In this document: positions 51,436 to 61,400 of the stretch, piece after piece
Layout of the letters: every line of letters starts with the position of its first letter
Position numbering within the stretch: the stretch's first letter is position 1
Assembly (NCBI GenBank): GCA_903863295.1
Contig: CAIPBM010000002.1
Span: 1 to 64,000, forward strand
Direction of reading: 5' to 3'
DNA: 64,000 nt
DNA from: an uncultured Verrucomicrobiota bacterium
GTDB lineage: Bacteria > Verrucomicrobiota > Verrucomicrobiia > Methylacidiphilales > UBA1321
Notes under the pieces: model-generated
What the model was told of the DNA's origin: nothing
Seen by the model: the letters and a program-made list of their open reading frames with translations, nothing else
The model's database searches: none
Position numbers and translations under genes: made by a program

Positions 51436-54254
51436 ACCGAACTTCCCAACATTATTTGTTGCTACTCGCCATGTTCGGCGTCATGGGCGTCGCGTGGGGG
51501 CAGACTGTCCCGACGTTGACTTCCCCCGCTGCTCTGGTGAAGAACGCTCCGAGCATTAATGGAACCGTTCAGGGTGACGTCCAGGTCATGCTGGGGCAGG
51601 GTTTCAGCTTCAATTCAAACGCCCAGGTGACCGGAAATGTTTTCGTACTGGGGACGCCAACCGTTCAAATCAACGGTAGCCCACAATATTCCGGCACGGT
51701 CAACGCAAGCGGTACTTCCGCACCGACGAATTACACCGTGACCTTGAACAGCGGAGCTAAGCTTGGGTATCTCGTACGGCGTACGAACGCTGCGACATTT
51801 GCGACAGTGAGCAATCCGCCTAGCCCGACGGGCACTCGGGATGTCAGCGTTAATTCGAGTACTAATACTTCAGGACAAATTGGCAGTTGGAGCACGTTGC
51901 ACAACCTGACCCTCAACAGTAATGTTGGGGCGGTCATGGTTCCGGCAGGCAGTTATGGCACATTTACCGCGAACTCCAATTCGAGCTTTGTGCTCGGAAC
52001 GGCGGGAGCCACGACACCGAGCACTTACTCGTTCGACGGGATTACGTTGAACAGTAGCAATACGTCGATTACGGTGGTCGGCCCCGTCGTCATCCAGATT
52101 AAAAACAGCGTGACGGTTAATAGCGGTGGGACATTCGGTAATTCCTCGCACCCCGATTGGACGAGTCTCACTATTGCCAATAGCGGGCTGACAATCAACA
52201 GCGGCGGTATTGTCTACGCTTACGTTCAGGCCCCCACGAGTACGGTCACAATCAACAACAAGTTGGTGGGCAGCGTGGTCTCGGCTAATTCCCTCACGGT
52301 CAGCAGTGGGGCTGTTTTGCAATACCAAGCGCCGACCACGGCCGCACCCACCGTCAGCATCACCAGTCCCGGCTCCGGCAGTGTTGTCCAAGGCTACGCC
52401 GCTCTCCTGATTCAGGCTTCGGCGTCAATTTCGTCGGGCAGCATTTCCAAGGTGGATTTCTACGCGAACAACGGTCAGGGCAATGTCAAAATCGGTTCTT
52501 CCACGGCTTCTCCTTATGGCTTCACTTGGAATCCGGCTCCTGGAAACTACTCACTAACAGCGATTGCCACCTCGAGTCAGGGAACAACCGCGACCTCCAG
52601 CGCGGTGACCGTCGATGTGAATGCCGCACCTAGTATGGTGATAGGCACCTCCGCTACGAACGGAGTTATTCTAGCTGGAGGAAACATTACGATCACATCA
52701 GGCGCGACCGATTCGGATGGTTCCATTTCGCTCGTCCAATTTTATGCTAATGCTCAGTTGATTGGGCAATCGACCACCAGCCCTTACAGCTTTACCTGGT
52801 CGAATGTCGCGGGTGGAACCTACCAGATCACTGTTAAAGCCACCGACAACCAGGGTGGCGTAACCACATCGTCACCGTTTTCCATTACCTCGGATATTCC
52901 TCCGACGGTTTCGCTGACAGCACCTGCCAGCGGAACCCAGGTCCAGTTACCTGCCAGTGTGACACTGACGGCGACCGCCGCTGATAGTGATGGAACCATA
53001 GCCTCAGTGACTTTCTACGCTGATTCAGGAAGCGGAGCCATTCAGGTGGGGCAGGCGACGCATGCTCCTTATACAGCGACATGGCAACAGCCAGCGGTCG
53101 GAACGTATCAGGTTGCGGCGATGGCGACTGACAACTTGGGAGCAACCACCATGTCGAGTTCCGTCCAACTCGTCGTCGGGGCTCCCCCACCTGCCCCCGT
53201 AATGGGTTCACTTGCCGGGGGGGCGGACAGTACGCTGGTCATTAAAACGAACGGCTCGGTGGAAGGCTGGGGCCGCAACCAATTCGGTCAACTCGGCCTT
53301 CTGGTCGGAACCGATGTGTTGACTCCTACGCCGGTTCCGAATATCTCGGGAGCTATCGCTGTAGCCATGGGGAGCAGTCATTCCCTCGCGCTGACCTCGA
53401 CCGGAACCGTTCTGAGTTTCGGCGACAACTATTTTGGTCAACTCGGAGATGGTACAACGACGGATCACTCGATGCCGACGCCCATTTCGGTGCCGACACA
53501 AAATGGAGCAACGGTCATAGCGATAGCGGCGGGTGACGGATTCAGCGTGGCGTTGGAATCGGATGGCAGCGTTTACACATGGGGATCGAATGCCAAAGGA
53601 CAGTTGGGACAGAACGACCAGGTGGACCGGCTGGCCCCGACGAAGATAAACGGTCTTCCGGTGATTAAAGCCATAGTCGCCGGGCGAAGCTTCGTTGTTG
53701 CGCTGACAGACGCCAAAACCCTCGTTGCCTGGGGTGAAAATCAATGGGGGCAAATAGGCGATGGCACAACGACCATGAGACTTTCATCGGTACCCATAGG
53801 TGGCCTGTCCTCGATCAGCTCCATTGCAGCTGGAGCCAACCACGCACTGGCGGTCGACACCAACGGCAACCTTTGGGCATGGGGGGAGAATGCGTTCGCT
53901 CAGGCCGGAGATGCCTCGCTGATCACCAAGCTTTCACCCCAAACTGTTCCGGGCATTTCCGGCGCGACGGCGACGGTTGGTGGCTGGAACCATTCGCTGG
54001 TCGTGACCACGGCGCAGTCGGTGATGGCGTTCGGGGCCAATGATGAGGGCCAGTTGGGAGACGGAACAGTGGTGGATAAGCCCACGCCAGTGACGATTCC
54101 AAACCTCTCGGCGGTGGTGATAGGTGCGGGCTTCGATCACTCCGCAACGATGGCCTTGGATCGGACGTTGTTCATGTCGGGCCGCAACGCTCATGGGCAA
54201 TTGGGAGCCGGAACCACGACTAGCACCTCTACTCCGACTCCTACCACCTACTGA
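51432..54254 (+). CDS. Exported protein with Ig-like domains and an RCC1-type propeller
   Basis: 940 residues from ATG 51432, whose ATGA overlaps the previous stop; signal peptide SQHYLLLLAMFGVMGVAWGQ. Residues about 30-300 are Ser/Thr/Asn/Gly-rich beta structure (AQVTGNVFVLGTPTVQINGS), resembling polymer-forming or bactofilin-like surface domains. Three Ig-like domains of about 90 residues follow (about 305-575), each with a DSDG..S.V.FYA....IG..T.SPY.F.W pattern. Residues about 590-930 hold six or seven RCC1 repeats (VEGWGRNQFGQLGLL, VYTWGSNAKGQLGQN, LVAWGENQWGQIGDG, LWAWGENAFAQAGDA), a complete propeller. Probably a surface-located binding protein. Confidence 0.88.
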   Translation: MNRTSQHYLLLLAMFGVMGVAWGQTVPTLTSPAALVKNAPSINGTVQGDVQVMLGQGFSFNSNAQVTGNVFVLGTPTVQINGSPQYSGTVNASGTSAPTNYTVTLNSGAKLGYLVRRTNAATFATVSNPPSPTGTRDVSVNSSTNTSGQIGSWSTLHNLTLNSNVGAVMVPAGSYGTFTANSNSSFVLGTAGATTPSTYSFDGITLNSSNTSITVVGPVVIQIKNSVTVNSGGTFGNSSHPDWTSLTIANSGLTINSGGIVYAYVQAPTSTVTINNKLVGSVVSANSLTVSSGAVLQYQAPTTAAPTVSITSPGSGSVVQGYAALLIQASASISSGSISKVDFYANNGQGNVKIGSSTASPYGFTWNPAPGNYSLTAIATSSQGTTATSSAVTVDVNAAPSMVIGTSATNGVILAGGNITITSGATDSDGSISLVQFYANAQLIGQSTTSPYSFTWSNVAGGTYQITVKATDNQGGVTTSSPFSITSDIPPTVSLTAPASGTQVQLPASVTLTATAADSDGTIASVTFYADSGSGAIQVGQATHAPYTATWQQPAVGTYQVAAMATDNLGATTMSSSVQLVVGAPPPAPVMGSLAGGADSTLVIKTNGSVEGWGRNQFGQLGLLVGTDVLTPTPVPNISGAIAVAMGSSHSLALTSTGTVLSFGDNYFGQLGDGTTTDHSMPTPISVPTQNGATVIAIAAGDGFSVALESDGSVYTWGSNAKGQLGQNDQVDRLAPTKINGLPVIKAIVAGRSFVVALTDAKTLVAWGENQWGQIGDGTTTMRLSSVPIGGLSSISSIAAGANHALAVDTNGNLWAWGENAFAQAGDASLITKLSPQTVPGISGATATVGGWNHSLVVTTAQSVMAFGANDEGQLGDGTVVDKPTPVTIPNLSAVVIGAGFDHSATMALDRTLFMSGRNAHGQLGAGTTTSTSTPTPTTY

Positions 54255-54259
54255 TTGTT

Positions 54260-55444
54260 ATGACTAATTTCCTTTCCAAGATTGTCTGGCTGGCGGTGGT
54301 CATAGCGCTTCTTTCAAGCGGAGAGTCTCACGCGCAATCAACGGCTCTTATTGACGACAAGACTTATGATTTTGGCCTGAATCCGATCGGGACGGTGATT
54401 CATCACACCTTCATCCTCAAAAATACGGGCAAAAAGTCACTAGCAATTCAGAAGGTCTCAACCACTTGTGATTGCACGAAAGTGAGTTCATATCCGAAAG
54501 AAATCGGTCCGGGCGAGCAGGGCGAAATCGTGGCCGTGATGGATCACCATCACGCGGGCTACACCGATGTGTCAATCAATGTACAGGCCGGGCCAAACTT
54601 GGCGGATCTTTACGTCTTTCGACTTATCGGGGTTCATATCGAAAAGCAAAAAGAAGCAGGCGCCTCGCCTGATTCCCTCTCCGCCAAGGAGGCGCTACAA
54701 TTACAATTGAAGGCTGGAAGCGTGGCCTTGATCGATTCTCGCCCGATCAATCTTTATGTTCAGGCCCATGCGAAGGGCTCACAAAACGTTCAGCCTTTTG
54801 CGTTGGAAGGACGGCAGGATTTAAAAGCCAAGACCGTTATTCTGATCGGAGAAGGAGCAGATGACCCGAAGCTTCTTTCTCAAACAGCCCGCTTGAAATC
54901 GCTTGGTTTCAAGGAAGCTCACTTTCTCGCGGGAGGGCTAAGGGCATGGCAGATGGCGGGTGGAACCATCGAAGGTTCGGCTCCGCCTCAAAGTGCGAGT
55001 CTTGCTCTGATTAATCCATCTGAATTCTACTCCGCGCAAAAAGGCGGGGGAGGCTGGGCGGTCATCGATCTCGATAATTCTAGCGATGCCTTGCCGACTA
55101 TCTACCCGGCGAAGCATCTGGTCTGGAACAAAACGAATCCTGTTATTTTTTCCAGTTCACTTAATGAGATGGCAACGAGTTCGCAGGCGGAGCGGCTTCT
55201 GGTTACTAGTTCGATGGGTTCGGATTATGACCAACTTGAGGCTTCCATGCGCGGCAGCAAGCTGAAAGTCCCGGTTTATTATCTGCAGGGTGGGAGCAAG
55301 GCGTATTTGTTCTATATGCATCAGCAGACGCTGGCGCTGGCGAGCCGAAAGATAACTGTCAAGGGCGATCAAGCCTATCTGGCGAGCGCCAAATCGATGG
55401 GACAAGTCATCCGGGGAGCAGGTTGCGGGTCATGTGGACACTAA
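54260..55444 (+). CDS. Exported DUF1573 protein with two cysteine-less rhodanese-like domains
   Basis: 394 residues. Signal peptide 1-26 (VWLAVVIALLSSGESHA). Residues about 30-125 are a DUF1573 domain: KTYDFGLNPIGTVIHHTFILKNTGKKSL and the TTCDCTKV motif. Two rhodanese-like domains follow, about 140-240 (SVALIDSRPINLYVQ ... FKEAHFLAGGLRAWQMAGG) and about 252-355 (WAVIDLDN ... VPVYYLQGGSKAYLF); in both, the loop that should carry the catalytic Cys has none (VILIGEGAD, LLVTSSMGS). The end is GAGCGSCGH, a potential metal or thiol site. Sulfur transfer is therefore unlikely; protein binding or redox sensing is more plausible. Starts 5 nt after the preceding stop. Confidence 0.85.
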   Translation: MTNFLSKIVWLAVVIALLSSGESHAQSTALIDDKTYDFGLNPIGTVIHHTFILKNTGKKSLAIQKVSTTCDCTKVSSYPKEIGPGEQGEIVAVMDHHHAGYTDVSINVQAGPNLADLYVFRLIGVHIEKQKEAGASPDSLSAKEALQLQLKAGSVALIDSRPINLYVQAHAKGSQNVQPFALEGRQDLKAKTVILIGEGADDPKLLSQTARLKSLGFKEAHFLAGGLRAWQMAGGTIEGSAPPQSASLALINPSEFYSAQKGGGGWAVIDLDNSSDALPTIYPAKHLVWNKTNPVIFSSSLNEMATSSQAERLLVTSSMGSDYDQLEASMRGSKLKVPVYYLQGGSKAYLFYMHQQTLALASRKITVKGDQAYLASAKSMGQVIRGAGCGSCGH

Positions 55445-55445
55445 G

Positions 55446-58400
55446 ATGAAAGCACTAACGAATATTTACCGAAAGGCGAACTCACCCCTCCTTAATGTTG
55501 GGGGCCGCTGCGTTGGGCTGCTGGCGACTCTGATCGCATCTAGTGTGGCTATTAGCACCCCGAGTTTTGCGCAAAGCGCTCCACCCCAAAATGGCCTTGC
55601 GGTCTGGCTAAAGGCCGATGCCGGTGTGGCTTATGATTCAATTACTGGTAGGGTCAACCAGTGGAGCGATCAAAGCGCCAGTGGCAACAACGCCTATCAA
55701 GGGAGCAGCGGTAATCAACCAACTTATGTGTCGGCTCGAACCGATCTCAATGGGAAGCCAGTTTTAAGGTTCGATGGAGGTAGCAGCTTTTTAGATGTCC
55801 CTGATAATGCAAGTCTTCAACCAGCCAATGCGGTGACGGTAATTGCTGTGTCCCAAACGCACGGCAACTGGCAGCAGGATATCGTGGCGCGGGCCTTAAC
55901 TTATAATTATTACGGGGCATGGGCTCTGCCCCCTCTCTATACTTACGGTCTCGGTTTACAGAATAATAACGTCGAAAGAGGTTATCTGGGATTCGGATCC
56001 GGAGCTAGCAATTGGCAGTCTGACCTGGCGGGCTCGACGGCGCGCGCGCAACGAATGTCGATTGCAACCATGGTGTACGATGGAACTACGGAAAACATCT
56101 ATGACAGCGGGGCTCTTCAGGGATCCAACGTGGTGACAGCTAATTTGAATTATGATGGCGGCCAGCATGACCTGCTCATCGGAGCGCATACGGCCTATTG
56201 GGGAATCACCGGCTATTTTTATGGAGATATGGCGGAGGTACTGGTTTACAATCGGGCCTTAACCCCAGCGGAGCAACAGCAAATCGAGGTCTATTTGGCA
56301 GACAAATACGGTCTCTATCATCCGAATGCGACGTGGCCGACCAGCGCAACAAATAATTATTCTGCCGCCGTGCAGGCGGAAATTATCCGTAACCAATGGA
56401 ACAAAGCGCAGGCAGATGCTTACGTTGCTTTTTTGGCCACTAATCCGGCTGTTCCGGCGACCGGACTGGTTTCATGGCTGAAGGCGGATGACAGTGTGAC
56501 ATCCGATCCCACGACTGGTAAGGTGAGTGCGTGGGGTGACCAGAGTTTCTATCAAAACAGCGCCAGTCAGGGATCGGTCGGAAACCAACCCACACTCGTG
56601 GCGAGTCGTTCCGATTTGAATAATAAACCCGTCGTTCGGTTTGACGGCGGCAGTAGCTTCCTGGACATCGCGGATAATCCCAGCCTCAAGCCCGCGAACG
56701 CAGTCACGGTCATCGCCTTGGCTCAAAATGCTGGCGGCGGTCAACAAGACATTGTTTCCCATGGGTTGTCATATAATTACTACGGAGCGTGGTCCCTGGC
56801 TCCGTTATACGGGTACGACTTGGGGGTGCAGGCCAATAATGTCGAGCGTGGTTATATCGGATTTGGCTCGGGAGCGAGCAACTGGTACGCGGACCTGTCG
56901 GGAGCGACGGCGCGACCTGCGCGAGCCTCGATCTCCACCATGATTTATGATGGGGCCAATCTTAATATTTATGATAGCGGGGCAAGTCAGGCTACCCAAG
57001 GAATCGCAGGTCCTCTCAACTACGACGGCACGAATCTGCACGACCTCATCATCGGTGCGAACTCGACATGGAATGGCATTACCAACTATTTCCACGGCGA
57101 TGTCGGCGAAGTTCTCGTCTATAACCGCGCCTTGACGCCCCAGGAGCAACAGCAGGCAGAAGTTTATCTGGCCGACAAGTATGGAGTCTATCATCCCAAC
57201 GCCAACTGGCCGAAGGCTTACAGCACCGCTGTGCAGGCGGAAATTAACCGCAATCAGTGGAATAAAAATCAGGCGGACACGTATGCGACTTTTGTGGCCA
57301 GCAGTCCGGTGCCAGCGTCCGGACTTGCCGTCTGGCTCAAAGCTGACGCGGGTGTATCGTCAGATCCGACGACGGGACACGTCAGCCAATGGTCCGACCA
57401 GAGTCCGACGGGAAATCATGCCTATCAAGGTTCGGACGGGAATTGTCCCACGCTGGTCTCCACCCGGACGGACCTCAACGGCAAGCCGGTGCTCAGGTTC
57501 GACGGAGGAAACAGTTTTCTCGATGTCCCCGACAACGTCAGCTTAAAACCTTCGACTGCAGTAACCATTATCGCGGTCGCCCAGACCAACAGCAGTGCGC
57601 AACAAGACATCGTTTCTCACCCACTCACTTGCAACTACTACGGAGCTTGGGCGCTCGCACCGATTTACAGTTACGCTTTGGGGGTTCAAGGCAACAATCT
57701 TGAGCATGGATATGTCGGGTTTGGAGACGGAGCCAGTAATTGGTATGCGGATCTGTCGGGACCGACGCGCTTCCAGCAAATGTCCATTTCAACCCTGGTT
57801 TATGATGGAAACACGCTCAACCTGTATGACAATGGAGGGGTTCAGGCCTCACAAGGCATCAGCGGTCCCATTAACTACGACGGAACGACGCCACATGATC
57901 TGCTGATTGGGGCGCGGGTTGCCTACTATGGTGGAGTGACCAGCTTTTTCAGTGGCGATATGGCTGAGGTGTTGGTTTACAACCGCGCCTTGACGCCGCA
58001 GGAACAAGAACAGGCAGAGGTTTATCTTGCGGATAAATATGGGCTCTATCGGGCGAACGCAACTTGGCCCCGGAATTACAGCGTGGCCGTGCAGAGTGAA
58101 ATCAATCGCAATCGATGGAACAAGAGCCAAGCCGATGCTTATGCGGCCTATTTGGCAACTTACCCCGCGTTGCCTCCGACCGGACTGACGATGTGGTTCA
58201 AATCCGACCAAGTTCAGGCGACAGGTGGAACAGTCTCAACCTGGATGGATCAAGGTCCATTTCATCATGATGCCGCTCAGGGTAACGGAGTTCTGCAACC
58301 GGCCTTGGTTCCTGGTGCCATCAACGGACTGCCGGTTTTGCGATTCAACAACAATTTTCTGACCATTCCCGATTCACCAACCCTGAGGCCTAATCAGTAT

Positions 58401-61400
58401 ACAATCTTCGCGATTGCCAAGGAAAACAGCACGGCAACTTACCAGACTCTATTATGTCGCCAGTACCAGGAATCCGGGGCATGGAATTATCCGTACGTGA
58501 CGTTTATTGTCGATCCGTTCGGGGTGAACGGCGGAAATTACGTCCGGTCAGCCGTTGCTACGGATCAGGGTCTGTTTGAAGCAAATAACGGTAATAAGTA
58601 CGACCTCTCGCAGTTCCATGCCTTGGAATGGAAATTTGACGGAGTCAATCAATACCTTTATTCCGATACAAACCTCGTGGGTGTCGTGGCGTCTCCCGGC
58701 AATCTCAATTATGGTGGTGGGCCTGCTAATTTGACGATTGGGACAAGAAGCGACCTCGCCACAGGAGAAAATCTCTATGCCGACGTGGCGGAGCTCATCG
58801 TTTACAATCGAGCCCTGACCGATTTTGAAAAGCGACAGGTCGAAACCTATCTGGCTGAGAGATACAATTTTGCCATTCCAGCTCCACAGATTTCCATCAA
58901 TGGCGGTATCTACTCGCAAGGCCCGCAGGTGACGATCAGTTCCGTCAGAACGGATGCAGTGATCCATTACACAACGGACGGATCGGATCCGACGACCTCC
59001 TCTACTTCCCAAATCTATACCGGGCCGTTCACGCCACCGTCCGGCTCAGTCGTTACAGCCTCGGTTACGGAGCCAGGTATAACGAATTCGAGCCCCACGA
59101 CGGTCTCCACGCCGTTCCAAGTCGATCCTCAAGCGGTATTCAATCGTTCCAGCCTCGTCATGTGGTATCGGGGAGATTATGGAATCGGGATCGATGGTTC
59201 GGGGAATGTGACTTCTTGGAATGACGCTTCAGGGTTACCGACTGGTTATCAGGCCGGACAAGGAAATTCTTCGCTTGCGCCTGCACTGATTGCAAGCGGT
59301 CTGAACGGAAAACCGGCGCTAAGATTCAATGGAAACGGTCAATTTGAACAATTGAATCAACCCATGCCGGATCTCACCGATCTGACAATTTTTGCGGTGG
59401 TTAATCCTTCCGGCAATTACGGCGCTATCTTCTGCGATTCTGATCAGGCGGGAGGTCAGGATATGTGGCTGGCCCTCGATAGCGGCAACGCCGTCATCCG
59501 GGCGGACAAACAATCGACACAATTGGCGGATGGGTATGGAAACCGGGGAGGCATTGCGGTTCCATGGGGTCTTGATACCAGCAATCAACCGCGGGTGATT
59601 TCCTGGACGGTCTCGGCGGGCCAATCATCGGTTTACCGGGAAGGCAACCTTCTTCAGACCTTCAATTTGACCGCATCCGAAGTGGGGTATCACTCGGCCA
59701 ATCCGACGATTGGTTGCTGGTGGGATCAGGGAGCGCGAGAAAGCTATTTTGACGGGGACCTTGCGGAATTCATGGTGTTCAACCAAAGCCTGTCTGATCA
59801 GGACCGCCAAGCTGTCGAGTCGTATCTGCTCAATCGTTACGCGATGGCAACGCAGGTGGGTATCCCGGTGCTTTCACAGGCACCCGGAAATTATTTGGGC
59901 AACGTCCCACTCACCATTTCCGATGCGACTCCTGGTGCTTCTATTTACTACACCCTTGATGGAACCGACCCGACACCATCGTCCACTTTGTATCAGTACC
60001 CCATCACGGTGGAATCGACCCAAACGGTCAAGGCCAAGGCTTTTAAAACAGGTCTGACGCCAAGCGCCGTAGCAGGAGGCATCTATACCATCGGCCTGCC
60101 AGCGGGAAATGGGAACGGTCTGGCGGGCCAGTACTATTCCAACACCAATCTGAGCGGTGATCCGGTTCTGATCCGGGTTGACCCGACAATCAATTTCAAT
60201 TGGAGTGGCACGCCCCCCGATCCCTCCATTGCCCACGACTATTACTCGGTGCGATGGACTGGATACGTTATTCCACAATACTCGGAAACTTACACATTTT
60301 ATACCGATTCGGATGATGGCCCGAGGCTGATCGTCAACGGTCAGGACATGATCGAGCAATTTCATGGGCAGGGTGAGACTTGGTATTCTGCTTCTATCTA
60401 CCTGAAAGCCGGACAGGCCTATCCCATCGAACTCGATTATCAGCAGCAAAATGGTCCTGCCGTAGCCCGTCTCTTGTGGAGCAGCCCTTCCACACCGCAG
60501 CAGATTATTCCTCAAAGCCAATTGGCTTCAGGTCTGCTCAATCCAGTCACGGTCACGCCGCCCGTGGCCAGCTCGCCCGGTGGGGCATTTACGATGCCGC
60601 TTACCGTTTCACTCAGCACATCAACGCCCGGTGCCACGATTGTTTACACCACCGATGGCTCACTTCCTACCCATACTTCGACCGTCTACTCGACGCCGCT
60701 TCCCATATCGACCAACACCACCCTGCGGGCTTTGGCCTTTTTGGCGGGGGACAACGATAGCCCGCCCATTACTCGAACCTTCACGTTCGATACCAGCGGC
60801 CCCACTTTAGGCACCCTGCAGTTGAACGGCGCGAATTTTGCCAATAACGCAACAATAACAACCAACGGGACATTCTCGATTGCTGCCTCCGATCCTCAAG
60901 GCGTAAGTCGTGTCGATTTCCTCGTGGATAATGCGCTGATCGGCTCTGGGTCGAACAGCTATTCGGTGAATGTAAACCTCGCCTCGCTCACGGACGGGGC
61001 GCATGTCCTCATCATCAACGCCTACGACTCGCTCGGCAATGTGACGACACAGACGGTCGATTTCACGGTACAGGAAGCGGCTCCACCGGCGCCAAACCTA
61101 ACGTCACCCTCAAACAATTTTGTTAGCGGTAGTTCTCCCATCACGGTCAAGGGAACGGCGACGCCAGGTACAACCATCACGTTCTACAATAACGGGCAGC
61201 CATTGGCCGCAACGGTTCTCGCTTCGGCCGACGGCACCTTTCAAGGCTCGGTGGGGCTCAGCAACGGCAATAACTCAATTCAGGCCACGGCTACTAATCC
61301 GGGTGGCAGGGGCGGCGAAGGGCCGAGATCTCCCGCCATGGCCGTCACGCTCAATACCGCTATTCCGAGCGCGCCCACGGCATTCCATGCAACCACACTG

